From positions 1 to 48,698 of the forward strand of contig PDUC01000010.1 in the NCBI GenBank assembly GCA_002747255.1: a stretch of 48,698 nucleotides of DNA. The letters are read 5' to 3'. The position numbers were made by a program, and so were the translations under genes. The notes beneath the pieces were generated by a model that was not told the DNA's origin, made no database searches, and was given only the letters and a program-made list of their open reading frames with translations. Each line of letters begins with the position of its first letter. Positions within the stretch are counted from its first letter, which is position 1. Below are positions 41,906 through 48,698 of the stretch, in pieces. This stretch comes from Acidobacteriota bacterium (GTDB lineage Bacteria > Acidobacteriota > Holophagae > Acanthopleuribacterales > Acanthopleuribacteraceae).

Positions 41906-42813
41906 AACTGCCATTTTGTTTTTTGCCCATTGATAAAGCCGCTGGTTGGTCTTCACATGACTGTGTTGCAAAAATACGCAACCAACTCAAGGGCATCGTA
42001 CCCAGAAAAACGAAAGTCGGTCATACAGGAACGCTGGATCCGTTCGCTTCCGGTTTACTGCTGGTGGCCGTTGGAAAGGCGACTCGCTTTTCCGACGCCG
42101 TTCATCTCTATAACAAAACGTATGAAGCGGAAATTACACTGGGTAAGGAAACAACCACACTCGACACGGAAGGTGAATCCGTCAGGGAGATGCCCGTCCC
42201 TGAAATAACTCGCGAACAACTCGATGCGTGTCAACGCGTGTTTACAGGTAGAATTGAACAAGTTCCGCCTGCGTTTTCGGCTAAACGCATTAAAGGTGTA
42301 AGAAGCTACAAACTGGCCAGGGAAAAACAGGCGGTGGATTTGAAACCCATTTGCGTTGATATTGAGTCCATCGAATTGGAACAGGTGTCGGAAGAACGCA
42401 TTCACTGCCGGGTTACTTGTTCAACGGGAACTTATATTCGAACCCTGGGAAGCGATATCGCCCAATTTCTCGGAACCGTCGGACATGTATCCCGATTGAG
42501 AAGGACATCCATTGGCCCAATCCACGTCGAGCGGGCATTTCAAATTGACGGCGACTTGCTGTTTCACCAGCAGTGCCAGGCACATGCTTTGAGTGTTTCA
42601 CGTGTTTTACCCGATTTCCCTGAAATAGAATTGCCTTTTCTCTTTCAGGAAGACCTTCTGCAGGGCAGGAAGATTGACGTGCCTGGCAAGCGGTTTCCTG
42701 CTGTCTTTTTGGGTGTTCTTTCAAAGGACGGTGTCATCCGTTCGGTATTTAAGTGCCAGTATGATTCAAGAACCCGGAGCATTCTGCCAAAGATGCTGTG
42801 TTATAAGGCATAA
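41902..42813 (+). CDS. truB: tRNA pseudouridine(55) synthase TruB
   Basis: 303 residues. It makes pseudouridine 55 in the T-loop of tRNAs. Catalytic Asp in GHTGTLDPFASGLL (about residues 35-48), KTYEAEITLG, QVPPAFSAKRIKGVRSYKLA, and STGTYIRTLGSDI. The GTG start overlaps the rbfA stop (GTGA). It is the last gene of the operon; the next 105 bases before the ferredoxin end hold nothing recognisable. Confidence 0.95.
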   Translation: MKLPFCFLPIDKAAGWSSHDCVAKIRNQLKGIVPRKTKVGHTGTLDPFASGLLLVAVGKATRFSDAVHLYNKTYEAEITLGKETTTLDTEGESVREMPVPEITREQLDACQRVFTGRIEQVPPAFSAKRIKGVRSYKLAREKQAVDLKPICVDIESIELEQVSEERIHCRVTCSTGTYIRTLGSDIAQFLGTVGHVSRLRRTSIGPIHVERAFQIDGDLLFHQQCQAHALSVSRVLPDFPEIELPFLFQEDLLQGRKIDVPGKRFPAVFLGVLSKDGVIRSVFKCQYDSRTRSILPKMLCYKA

Positions 42814-42918
42814 CCGACTAGAACGAGGAAAGGAAGCTGGAGAGAGCCTCAAAGCATTTGTCTTGTGAAGGTAAACCAGCATGCATTCAGCAGGGTAGAA
42901 AAAACGATGTCGGTTCGT

Positions 42919-43239
42919 TCAGTAGCCCAGGTCTTGTTTCTTGGCCTCTGCGGTGGGAAGTGGATCCAGTTGATCCGTCAGTGGTTCGGCCCCTTCATTT
43001 TTCAGGCGAGTTACTGCTTCTTCGTTAAATTCAAGCGCGGATTCAAGCCCTTCGGGTAGCTCGTCGTCAGCATAGATGGCTTCCACCGGGCACTCTGCGG
43101 CACAGGCTCCACAGTCAATGCACTCCTCTGAATCGATCACCAATTGCTTTTCCAGCTCATAAAACGCATCCACTGGACATACAGTGATACAGTCGGTAAA
43201 TTTGCAGTTAACACAGTTATCGGTTACTACATGAGTCAT
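42919..43239 (-). CDS. fdxA: 7Fe-type ferredoxin (FdxA-like)
   Basis: 106 residues. N-terminal CVNCKFTDCITVCPVD, in which the spacing to the second Cys group suits a [3Fe-4S] cluster as in Azotobacter FdxA, then CIDCGACAAECP for a [4Fe-4S] cluster. The acidic C-terminal tail is typical of the family. A soluble electron carrier. AGGAGGAAG lies before the ATG, and the promoter at 43304-43332 indicates a single-gene transcript. Confidence 0.9.
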   Translation of the reverse strand: MTHVVTDNCVNCKFTDCITVCPVDAFYELEKQLVIDSEECIDCGACAAECPVEAIYADDELPEGLESALEFNEEAVTRLKNEGAEPLTDQLDPLPTAEAKKQDLGY

Positions 43240-43274
43240 CGATCTTCCTCCTCTTATGGACCACTATCAAAGGT

Positions 43275-43294
43275 GAGATCGTCAGGGTGATCTC
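43275..43294. promoter_or_regulatory. Dyad downstream of the ferredoxin promoter
   Basis: GAGATC (43275-43280) and GATCTC (43289-43294) form an 6-bp dyad with an 8-base centre, between the -10 and the start codon: a possible operator. Confidence 0.35.
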
Positions 43295-43303
43295 GTGGCA
43301 CTC

Positions 43304-43332
43304 ATTCTAGGAAAAAGAAAACGGAAAAGCAA
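43304..43332 (-). promoter_or_regulatory. Promoter of the ferredoxin gene
   Basis: On the minus strand TTGCTT (43327-43332), 17 bases, TAGAAT (43304-43309), about 65 bases before the ATG. Confidence 0.5.
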
Positions 43333-43335
43333 GCC

Positions 43336-43863
43336 TCAGCGATTTCGCCTGGACACCCTGTTTCTGGGGCGTTTCTTGTCTTGTAACATATTGATTCTTC
43401 TGCCTATTTTCCGCCTCAAGGTGTCGTGAAAAGCAATGAACTGGATGGTTTCCAGCGGGTCAAGAAAAGCCTGAATTTGATCAAATAAAGCCAGGTCTTG
43501 TTCGGACTGCATTTGTTTAACTTTTCGGTACTCCGTCAATAATGCGATGGCTTCACTTTCGGTTGGTGTTTCTTTTTTTAGTTTCTGTTTAAGGGCGCGG
43601 TACTGTTTGGCTAAATCGAGTTTTTTCGCTTCGTATTGATCCAGGATACGGTTAATTTTCAGCAGTTTCTCTTCCGAAAAATTCAATTGCCTTTGTGTTT
43701 CCGCTATTCTGATAAACCTCAGTGTTTCCTGGACTTCTTCTTTATTGGCTTTCATCTGTGCGAAACTGCCGACTGAGATGAACGGCAAAATGAATAGCAA
43801 GGATAGATACCTGAACAGGGCATTCCTGGCGTTCTTTTTGTATTCTACTTGAGATGGTTTCAT
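43336..43863 (-). CDS. Periplasmic Spy/CnrX-like sensor protein of a sigma-factor operon
   Basis: 175 residues. N-terminal signal or anchor (YLSLLFILPFISVGSFA), then an almost fully helical, charged protein (ETLRFIRIAETQRQLNFSEE, KLDLAKQYRALKQKLKKE, ALFDQIQAFLDPLETIQFI). This matches the periplasmic Spy/CpxP/CnrX type that senses stress or metals. The ATG at 43863 has GAGGAAGG upstream. It is third in the operon after the ECF sigma factor and its membrane protein. I do not see a metal-binding His/Met cluster, so the signal is unknown. Confidence 0.7.
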   Translation of the reverse strand: MKPSQVEYKKNARNALFRYLSLLFILPFISVGSFAQMKANKEEVQETLRFIRIAETQRQLNFSEEKLLKINRILDQYEAKKLDLAKQYRALKQKLKKETPTESEAIALLTEYRKVKQMQSEQDLALFDQIQAFLDPLETIQFIAFHDTLRRKIGRRINMLQDKKRPRNRVSRRNR

Positions 43864-43864
43864 A

Positions 43865-44383
43865 TTATCCTTCCTCATTGTAAAGTGCTCTTAGTGATTG
43901 GGTATCCAGTTCATTGAGTTTAATAAAAACAGAATCGGGGTCATTGTCTATTGCTTCGCTGTCGTCGTATGGCATTGTCTGCGCGAAAATATCCGCTTGT
44001 TCGTATGAAGGTGTGTCGTAGACTTCCTGCAGGAGCAGTAACTCTTCTGATGAAAGCCGCGATAATCCATTGTAGAGATCTTGCGGAAAAGAGTCCTTCA
44101 AAGTTTTTCCAAGAAAGAGGAAGCTGACGAGCAGGATCATGATCGGGATGGAGAAACTCAGCCTGTGCCTCTTCATGAAGCCAATCCATGAAAAGGAGGT
44201 CTTCTTTTTTTGGCGATCCAGCTTTGCCTGTAACCTGGAATTGAAACGGTTCCAGTACTCTGTTCCGGGGTCAGGTGTTTCAAGTTCGGATACTTCCTTT
44301 AAGAGTTTGGCCAAAGCGATGCTTTCAGGATCCTCCAGTTTGGTGTTTGGCTGATCGAAATACTGTTTCAGGTCTTTTTTCAT
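43865..44383 (-). CDS. Putative membrane anti-sigma factor
   Basis: 172 residues. Cytoplasmic N-terminal half (about 1-72, acidic then basic), one membrane helix (LSFSIPIMILLVSFLFLG), and a periplasmic C-terminal part rich in Asp, Glu and Leu. It follows the ECF sigma gene with a 4-base overlap, the usual place of its anti-sigma factor. There is no zinc-binding His-Cys motif, so it is not of the ZAS class. The role is inferred from topology and context. Confidence 0.7.
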   Translation of the reverse strand: MKKDLKQYFDQPNTKLEDPESIALAKLLKEVSELETPDPGTEYWNRFNSRLQAKLDRQKKKTSFSWIGFMKRHRLSFSIPIMILLVSFLFLGKTLKDSFPQDLYNGLSRLSSEELLLLQEVYDTPSYEQADIFAQTMPYDDSEAIDNDPDSVFIKLNELDTQSLRALYNEEG

Positions 44384-44967
44384 TTTGACTCTCCCATCAG
44401 GTTTCTCAGGTTTCTGACCGCGTTGAACAGGTTGGCTTTAACGGTGCCGATGCTGCAAGCCATAATATCGGCTACTTCCTGACACGTCATGTCGCTGTAT
44501 GTTTTTAAGAGGATGGTCTGCTTCTGCTTGGGTGGAAGTTTGGCAATGGCTTTTTTTAATTGGGTTTGTCGATCTTCCTGAATCAGTGTTTGCATGCCGG
44601 CTGCTGTCATTGAAGGTTGAACATCCATCAGTTCCAATCCGGAATCTTTTACTATGCGACCGCTTTTTTTTACGTTAATAGCGGCGTTAGTCGCGATTCG
44701 GGTCAACCATGTTTTCAAGGACGCGTCCTGTCGGAATTTCTTCAGATTTTGAAAGGCCTTGATAAAGGTCTCCTGAGTGAGATCATCTGCCTCAGCCTGG
44801 TTTTGAACAAAGCGATAAGTCATGCCGTAGATATATCGCCTGTATTTATTGACAATGAGGGTGAAAGCGGTTTCATCGCCCTCGAGAAAGCGCCGGATAA
44901 GCTCGCGATCCTCGTTCACTTGTCGCGGGATGATTGTGGATTGTTGTTCTGACAAGGCGTAGTCCAT
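44380..44967 (-). CDS. ECF-type RNA polymerase sigma factor
   Basis: 195 residues. Region 2 (FTLIVNKYRRYIYGMTYRFV, DDLTQETFIKAFQNL, SLKTWLTRIATNAAIN) and region 4 (LPPKQKQTILLKTYSDMTCQE, VADIMACSIGTVKANLFNA) are complete; there is no region 3, as expected for group 4. AAGGAG lies before the ATG at 44967. It is the first gene of the three-gene operon and would read a stress signal through its two downstream partners. The upstream palindrome at 45016-45027 is a candidate control site. Confidence 0.92.
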   Translation of the reverse strand: MDYALSEQQSTIIPRQVNEDRELIRRFLEGDETAFTLIVNKYRRYIYGMTYRFVQNQAEADDLTQETFIKAFQNLKKFRQDASLKTWLTRIATNAAINVKKSGRIVKDSGLELMDVQPSMTAAGMQTLIQEDRQTQLKKAIAKLPPKQKQTILLKTYSDMTCQEVADIMACSIGTVKANLFNAVRNLRNLMGESK

Positions 44968-45015
44968 TTCCTCTCCTTGTGTCTGCTGAGAGTACAGACA
45001 GAGAAGCGGCTTTTT

Positions 45016-45027
45016 TGGTTTAAACCA
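45016..45027. promoter_or_regulatory. Perfect 12-bp palindrome upstream of the sigma factor
   Basis: TGGTTTAAACCA, 49 bases before the sigma-factor ATG, in the 154-bp gap between this operon and fmt. Candidate operator; a second dyad, GTCTG/CAGAC, lies at about 44980-44998. Confidence 0.4.
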
Positions 45028-45121
45028 TTTTCACTTTTGATGCGATTTTTTACAAGCGCCGGAGAAAAATAAAGAAATATAGGGTAATTCGGCATGTAAA
45101 ACGAGTTCAATCAAAGGGACG

Positions 45122-46081
45122 TCAATTGCCCGTAAAACAGTCACCGGTTGCGGGTTGATAGCCATTAATGAAAGCGGCAATTTCCTGGGCCTTTTTCCCA
45201 ACAGGTTGAATTTGCTCCAGCTTTAACAGACTGTTCTGACCCATGACCAGATACAAATCTCGTTTTCCTCTTTTGATAAGTGTTCCCGGTCGATCGTGGG
45301 TTTCTTCATCCTGGAGTATTTGATCAGCATCGGTAACCACAGACGCACTGAGGATTTTTATTGATTTGCCCCTGAACTTACAAAAAACACCGGGCCAGTC
45401 GCTGAAAGCCTGGATCATGCGGACCGTGTGAATGGCAGGTTGATTGAAGTCCACTTGTCCATGCGATTTCTCAATAAGCGAGGCAAAGGTGACCTCTTCG
45501 ACAGGCTGGGGCTGAGGCGTAGAGTGAACCAGTCGTGGTAACTGCTCGATCAGCAGATCGGCACCCAGTTGTGCTAACTTTTTTTCAAGCTGGAGTCGGG
45601 TTTCGCCCGGTTCTATTTTCAGCTTCTTTTTAGCGTAAACGGGTCCTGCATCCAGTTCCAGCGTCATCTTCATGAGGGAAATGCCCGTTTCCGTGTCTCC
45701 TTTCAATAACGCGTGATGAATGGGAGAGGCTCCACGCCAACGGGGCAGCAGTGAGGCGTGCAGGTTGATACACCCTATTTTAGGCGCGTCCAGGATTTTT
45801 TGAGATAGAATTTGCCCGTAGGCCGCCACCACAAACACATCTGCCTGCAAATCCTCAAGCATTTTGCGCCACTTTCTGCGTCTGATTCGCTCTGGCTGAT
45901 GAACAGGAATGCCTGCCTTGGCAGCGGCTGTCTTGACAGGACAGGGCTGCTTTTTTTTTGAGCGTCCCCTGGGACGGTCGGGCTGACAAAAAACGGCCGC
46001 AACCTCGTATTCGTTATTGCCAATTAAAGCCTCGAGAGCTGGAACAGCAAATTCAGGTGTCCCCATGAACACAATTTTCAT
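45122..46081 (-). CDS. fmt: Methionyl-tRNA formyltransferase
   Basis: 319 residues. MKIVFMGTPEFAVPAL at the N-terminus, the formyl-donor site INLHASLLPRWRGASPI with the conserved Asn and His, and LDAGPV with the catalytic Asp. The C-terminal OB-like domain ends after QPATGDC. It formylates initiator Met-tRNA. The ATG at 46081 overlaps the def stop (ATGA); a GTG at 46090 is less likely. Confidence 0.95.
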   Translation of the reverse strand: MKIVFMGTPEFAVPALEALIGNNEYEVAAVFCQPDRPRGRSKKKQPCPVKTAAAKAGIPVHQPERIRRRKWRKMLEDLQADVFVVAAYGQILSQKILDAPKIGCINLHASLLPRWRGASPIHHALLKGDTETGISLMKMTLELDAGPVYAKKKLKIEPGETRLQLEKKLAQLGADLLIEQLPRLVHSTPQPQPVEEVTFASLIEKSHGQVDFNQPAIHTVRMIQAFSDWPGVFCKFRGKSIKILSASVVTDADQILQDEETHDRPGTLIKRGKRDLYLVMGQNSLLKLEQIQPVGKKAQEIAAFINGYQPATGDCFTGN

Positions 46082-46590
46082 GAATGCCACTTTCCCTCTT
46101 TAACTCGTTTAGAGATACGCTTTTTGATGATTTCTCGTTTGAGTCTTGAAACCCGATCCGTCATGAGTATGCCATTCAAATGGTCAATTTCATGACAAAA
46201 AGCACGCGCGAGAAAGTCCTCTGCTTCAACTTCAAACAGTTCGCCTTGAAGGTTCTGAGCTCGGACCTTGACATATTCCGGCCGTTTGACAACGGTGGTT
46301 AAATCGGGGAAGCTCAGACAACCCTCTTCGTCTGTCTGCGAACCCTTTTCTTCGAGAATCTCGGGATTAATCAGGACATGAAGTTCTTTCGGGTCTTCTC
46401 CCACTGAAATGTCGACAATACAAACGCTTTTCCCGATGCCAATCTGCGGCGCCGCCAAACCAACGCCTGGCGCTTGAATCATAATGGTGTGCATTCTTGA
46501 AACAAGCTCTTCCAGCTTTTTATTGAATTTTGTAACCGGCTCCGTCTTTTTTTCCAGAACAGGATCACCAAATACGACAATCTCACTCAT
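46078..46590 (-). CDS. def: Peptide deformylase
   Basis: 170 residues. The three conserved motifs are GVGLAAPQIG, EGCLSFP (metal Cys) and HEIDHLNG (metal His pair and catalytic Glu). It removes the N-formyl group added through Fmt, which is the next gene. It overlaps the TPR-cNMP gene by 8 bases. Confidence 0.96.
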   Translation of the reverse strand: MSEIVVFGDPVLEKKTEPVTKFNKKLEELVSRMHTIMIQAPGVGLAAPQIGIGKSVCIVDISVGEDPKELHVLINPEILEEKGSQTDEEGCLSFPDLTTVVKRPEYVKVRAQNLQGELFEVEAEDFLARAFCHEIDHLNGILMTDRVSRLKREIIKKRISKRVKEGKWHS

Positions 46591-47782
46591 TTCCTTCTCC
46601 CTCGAGTAACTTCTTGTTTATTTTTTTTCTGGTTAAATAGGGGAGTTTCATGTTGACCAAAATCTGAGGGTGCCTTTTCACGAGTTTAATGAACTCGGTT
46701 CTTTTGAGCGCCAGCACTTCAGTTTTTTCCGTAGCTCTGATGTCGGCATTTCGCTTTGACTTTGTCAGAACGGCTCCTTCTCCAAAGAAATCACCTGATT
46801 TTAGGATGGCAACTTTCTTTTCAAAACCTTTGGCGTGAATTCGAACCTCTACTTTTCCATCGATAATCAGGAACATTTCAGAGCCATCTTCACCCTGATG
46901 GATGATGTAGTCGCCCTCTTCGTAATTCCTGCTTTCAAGTGCTTTGATAATATCCAGGAAAGCGGTTTTGCTTATCCCGGAAAAAATAGGCCAGAAATTA
47001 GGGTCATGCATCCTTGACTGGACTTTTTCAATATTCTGCTTGGGTGTGATACTGAAAACAGCATCGAGTGCGTCTTCAACTGTGTGAAAAATACCTTCGC
47101 TTGAATGACTCAGAGACTCTTCCTCTGATTGATTGGGCCCTCTGTTTTTAAAAACAGCTTGAGATGTTTCCTCTTCAACAAATGTTTTTTCCTCTTCAAC
47201 AGGTGCTTTTTGAGCTGGCTTTGACTCGACAATTGCTTCTAAGGGTGCCGAAGAAAGCTGATTGGTGCTTTCTTCATCAGAAGAGGGCAGATTTGTAAGT
47301 GTAAGTTGATGAAACTCCGAGGAGGCCTGTTCGAGTTCCAGCTTGAGAGACTCTTCCGCAATGGCAATTTCCTCTTCCGTGATATCGAAACCATCGAGAC
47401 TTTCGTCTTCAGCAGGGTCAGGATGCTTAAAAAAGCTGTCGTTGAACATGTACCTGGAAGCTTCATTGTTCAGGTCTTCCAATTTGGACAGAACAGCACT
47501 GTCGTCCGGGTTGAGGTTCAGGGCCTTTTTGTAACTGGCAACCGCCTTGTTAATAAAACCACGGTTGACAAAGTGATCTCCCACTTTGATGTAATAGGTG
47601 AGTGCTTCCTTGTTGTGTCCAAGCTTTTTGTAAATTTGCGCTATTTGAACCATGTAAATAGGCTCATTGGGCTTTTCTTTGTGCAAATCCAGAAAACCCT
47701 TGAGAGCGGGTTTCAGTTTGCCATCAGCCAAAAGCTGGTGAGGTGTTTTGTTGTTTCCTGAAAAAAAATTAAAAAAACCCAT
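46583..47782 (-). CDS. TPR protein with C-terminal cyclic-nucleotide-binding domain
   Basis: 399 residues. TPR-like helices fill about residues 15-110 (PIYMVQIAQIYKKLGHNKEA, FINKAVASYKKALNLNPDD), then a long acidic low-complexity linker, then a cNMP-binding domain (about 270-380) with EGDYIIHQGEDGSEMFLII and the phosphate-binding cassette GEGAVLTKSKRNADI. There is no DNA-binding domain, so it is not a CRP-type regulator; it may scaffold or gate a partner. It heads a cluster with def and fmt. A basic start and Phe-rich N-terminus (MGFFNFFSG) is seen. Confidence 0.82.
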   Translation of the reverse strand: MGFFNFFSGNNKTPHQLLADGKLKPALKGFLDLHKEKPNEPIYMVQIAQIYKKLGHNKEALTYYIKVGDHFVNRGFINKAVASYKKALNLNPDDSAVLSKLEDLNNEASRYMFNDSFFKHPDPAEDESLDGFDITEEEIAIAEESLKLELEQASSEFHQLTLTNLPSSDEESTNQLSSAPLEAIVESKPAQKAPVEEEKTFVEEETSQAVFKNRGPNQSEEESLSHSSEGIFHTVEDALDAVFSITPKQNIEKVQSRMHDPNFWPIFSGISKTAFLDIIKALESRNYEEGDYIIHQGEDGSEMFLIIDGKVEVRIHAKGFEKKVAILKSGDFFGEGAVLTKSKRNADIRATEKTEVLALKRTEFIKLVKRHPQILVNMKLPYLTRKKINKKLLEGEGNE

Positions 47783-47820
47783 TTAGCGCAAAGCAATCCT
47801 TTCATTCAATGGTTCTGAAT

Positions 47821-48373
47821 CTACGATGGTCTTTGTTTGAACCATTTCTGTATCCCTTTATACCCCATAAGGGCATCCTCTGCAATTTATTTCATCATAG
47901 CCAAGATTCTGCGAATCAGGCATCGCTTGAGCCAGCCATATAATCTGTGAAGGAGGAGTGATGTCATCCTCGGAACCTACCCACGTTAAAATGGGGACTC
48001 GTACCGAATCAAGTGCCCCCGGCGCTTGAAAGAATCCATGCCCTCCGGCTAGCGCGATAAGTGTGGCTGCGCCTATTGAGTGGCCCACGCCAGATACAGT
48101 TGCGCCAGACAGGCTGTAAACATCAAGCACAAGGCACAACCTCCTAGCCCGAAGCGTCAATTCAGACTCTGTGGGCCTTGGCAAAGAAAGTCGCGGGAAA
48201 TGCGGGGCAATAACAGTACAACCTGACTCAGCCAGCGCATCCAAAAGCGTAACATGACGCTCAGGGTCTCCACCTGCGCCAACCGCAAAAAGTACCACCG
48301 GGCCAGATTCTTTTCTCCTCCGCACTGACACATCGAATGATCCTGAACCATCTTCCAATTTGTTTATATTCAT
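47821..48373 (-). pseudogene. Alpha/beta hydrolase, frameshifted near its C-terminus
   Basis: The frame from the ATG at 48373 gives an alpha/beta hydrolase-type protein: PVVLFAVGAGGDPERH, TVIAPHFPRL and the nucleophile elbow GVGHSIGAATL, then VPILTWVGSEDDITPP. It ends abnormally with NCRGCPYGV at 47858. At 47885-47892 the minus strand has AAAT twice in tandem. Removing one copy restores a frame that continues as DEIAEDALMGYKGIQKWF to a stop at 47821, a natural helical C-terminus. The 182-residue product would still lack an obvious catalytic His, so I do not know whether it was active before the shift. GAGGCC precedes the ATG. Sequencing error is a possible alternative. Confidence 0.7.
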
Positions 48374-48471
48374 CAAGGCCTCTGACTTGCTTGGATGTTA
48401 TTGAGACGACTTGTTAAACCAGTTATTGATATTTTATATTTCGTAAGTTTTTCTTGCACTCCGGCGTAAAG

Positions 48472-48698
48472 TTATGTGCTAATTATTTCATTTAATCCCT
48501 GAATTATTAATTCGAGTTCTTTAGGCTTTGCCTTGCCAAGTTTTTTCCGCAAACGTTTTACAGATAGTGTTCGGATTTGACTTATTTTTACCCAGGATCT
48601 TTTGGGAAGTTTTGTTTCTTCAAGCTCAAGGGTCAGTGGAAAACCAGCACGCTGTGGTTGACTTGTGATGGCGACGGCAATAACAGTACCAGAATTTT
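48472..48698 (-). CDS. MazF/PemK-type toxin, C-terminal part (runs off the window)
   Basis: 74 codons of a frame open to the right edge: NSGTVIAVAITSQPQRAGFP, then SWVKISQIRTLSVKRLRKKLGK and ELELIIQGLNEIIST. This is the C-terminal two-thirds of a MazF/PemK endoribonuclease; SQIRTL...RL.KKLG is the usual signature. The stop TAA is at 48472-48474. The N-terminus and any antitoxin lie outside the window. The visible part is intact, in contrast to the two other toxins in this window. The 98 bases to the hydrolase start hold nothing recognisable. Confidence 0.85.
   Translation of the reverse strand, partial: NSGTVIAVAITSQPQRAGFPLTLELEETKLPKRSWVKISQIRTLSVKRLRKKLGKAKPKELELIIQGLNEIIST

Noticed and set aside
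1-48698. CRISPR array, prophage genes, restriction-modification or other defence genes
   Set aside because: No regular repeat-spacer array and no recognisable integrase, Cas, methylase-nuclease pair or phage structural operon was seen; only TA modules are present.

Overview
The window looks like chromosomal DNA of a Gram-negative bacterium of about 50% GC. It encodes lipoproteins, periplasmic proteins, a murein transglycosylase and a 7Fe-type ferredoxin. The best lineage marker is the protein at 23900-26491, which joins a GWxTD-like domain to an Acidobacteria-type von Willebrand A domain. That pairing points to Acidobacteriota or a relative such as Aminicenantes. This is an inference from domain content, not a phylogeny.

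Left part (1-8.7 kb): the end of a repetitive coiled-coil surface or tail-fibre-like protein; a toxin-antitoxin (TA) locus with a dead ParE/RelE toxin, sitting between two copies of a 64-65 bp direct repeat; mutS2 (minus) divergent from ggt; two small unknown proteins; and a second TA locus, an AbrB-type antitoxin with a broken PIN toxin. Then come a minus-strand cluster (a small acidic protein, birA, queG), a secreted glycosidase-like protein, an HPt protein, and a methyltransferase overlapping a very large GH13-GH133 glycogen debranching enzyme. The 3' end of that enzyme gene appears to be frameshifted. An AT-rich beta-propeller gene and about 1.1 kb of repeat-rich DNA follow it.

Middle (20.9-36.2 kb): a tightly overlapping nickel operon (nikR, a NikL-like periplasmic subunit, cbiM, cbiQ, cbiO); the GWxTD/VWA protein; a LysM transglycosylase; then a co-directional run of TPR lipoprotein, roadblock/LC7 protein, ftsY, PilZ protein, and a DUF2868 membrane protein with its DUF3482 GTPase. 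A TrkA-type potassium channel is convergent with a DEAD-box helicase whose motif II reads DEGD. A tRNA-Arg(CCG) follows.

Right part (36.4-48.7 kb): the translation operon rimP-nusA-infB-rbfA-truB. It has two good promoters and a terminator-like hairpin ending right at the rimP start, and two strong hairpins between infB and rbfA. On the minus strand lie a ferredoxin, a three-gene ECF sigma / membrane anti-sigma / periplasmic sensor operon, and a TPR-cNMP protein followed by def and fmt with overlapping ends. A frameshifted alpha/beta hydrolase and the C-terminal part of a MazF/PemK toxin close the window.

The main theme beyond housekeeping is gene decay at accessory spots. Two TA loci have intact antitoxins and inactivated toxins. 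A hydrolase is frameshifted by a 4-bp tandem duplication. The debranching enzyme tail looks frameshifted by a deletion at a short repeat. I did not find a convincing new multi-gene system. The strongest leads are the repeat-flanked TA remnant, the repeat cluster upstream of nikR, and the structured RNA candidates in the rimP leader and the infB-rbfA gap.
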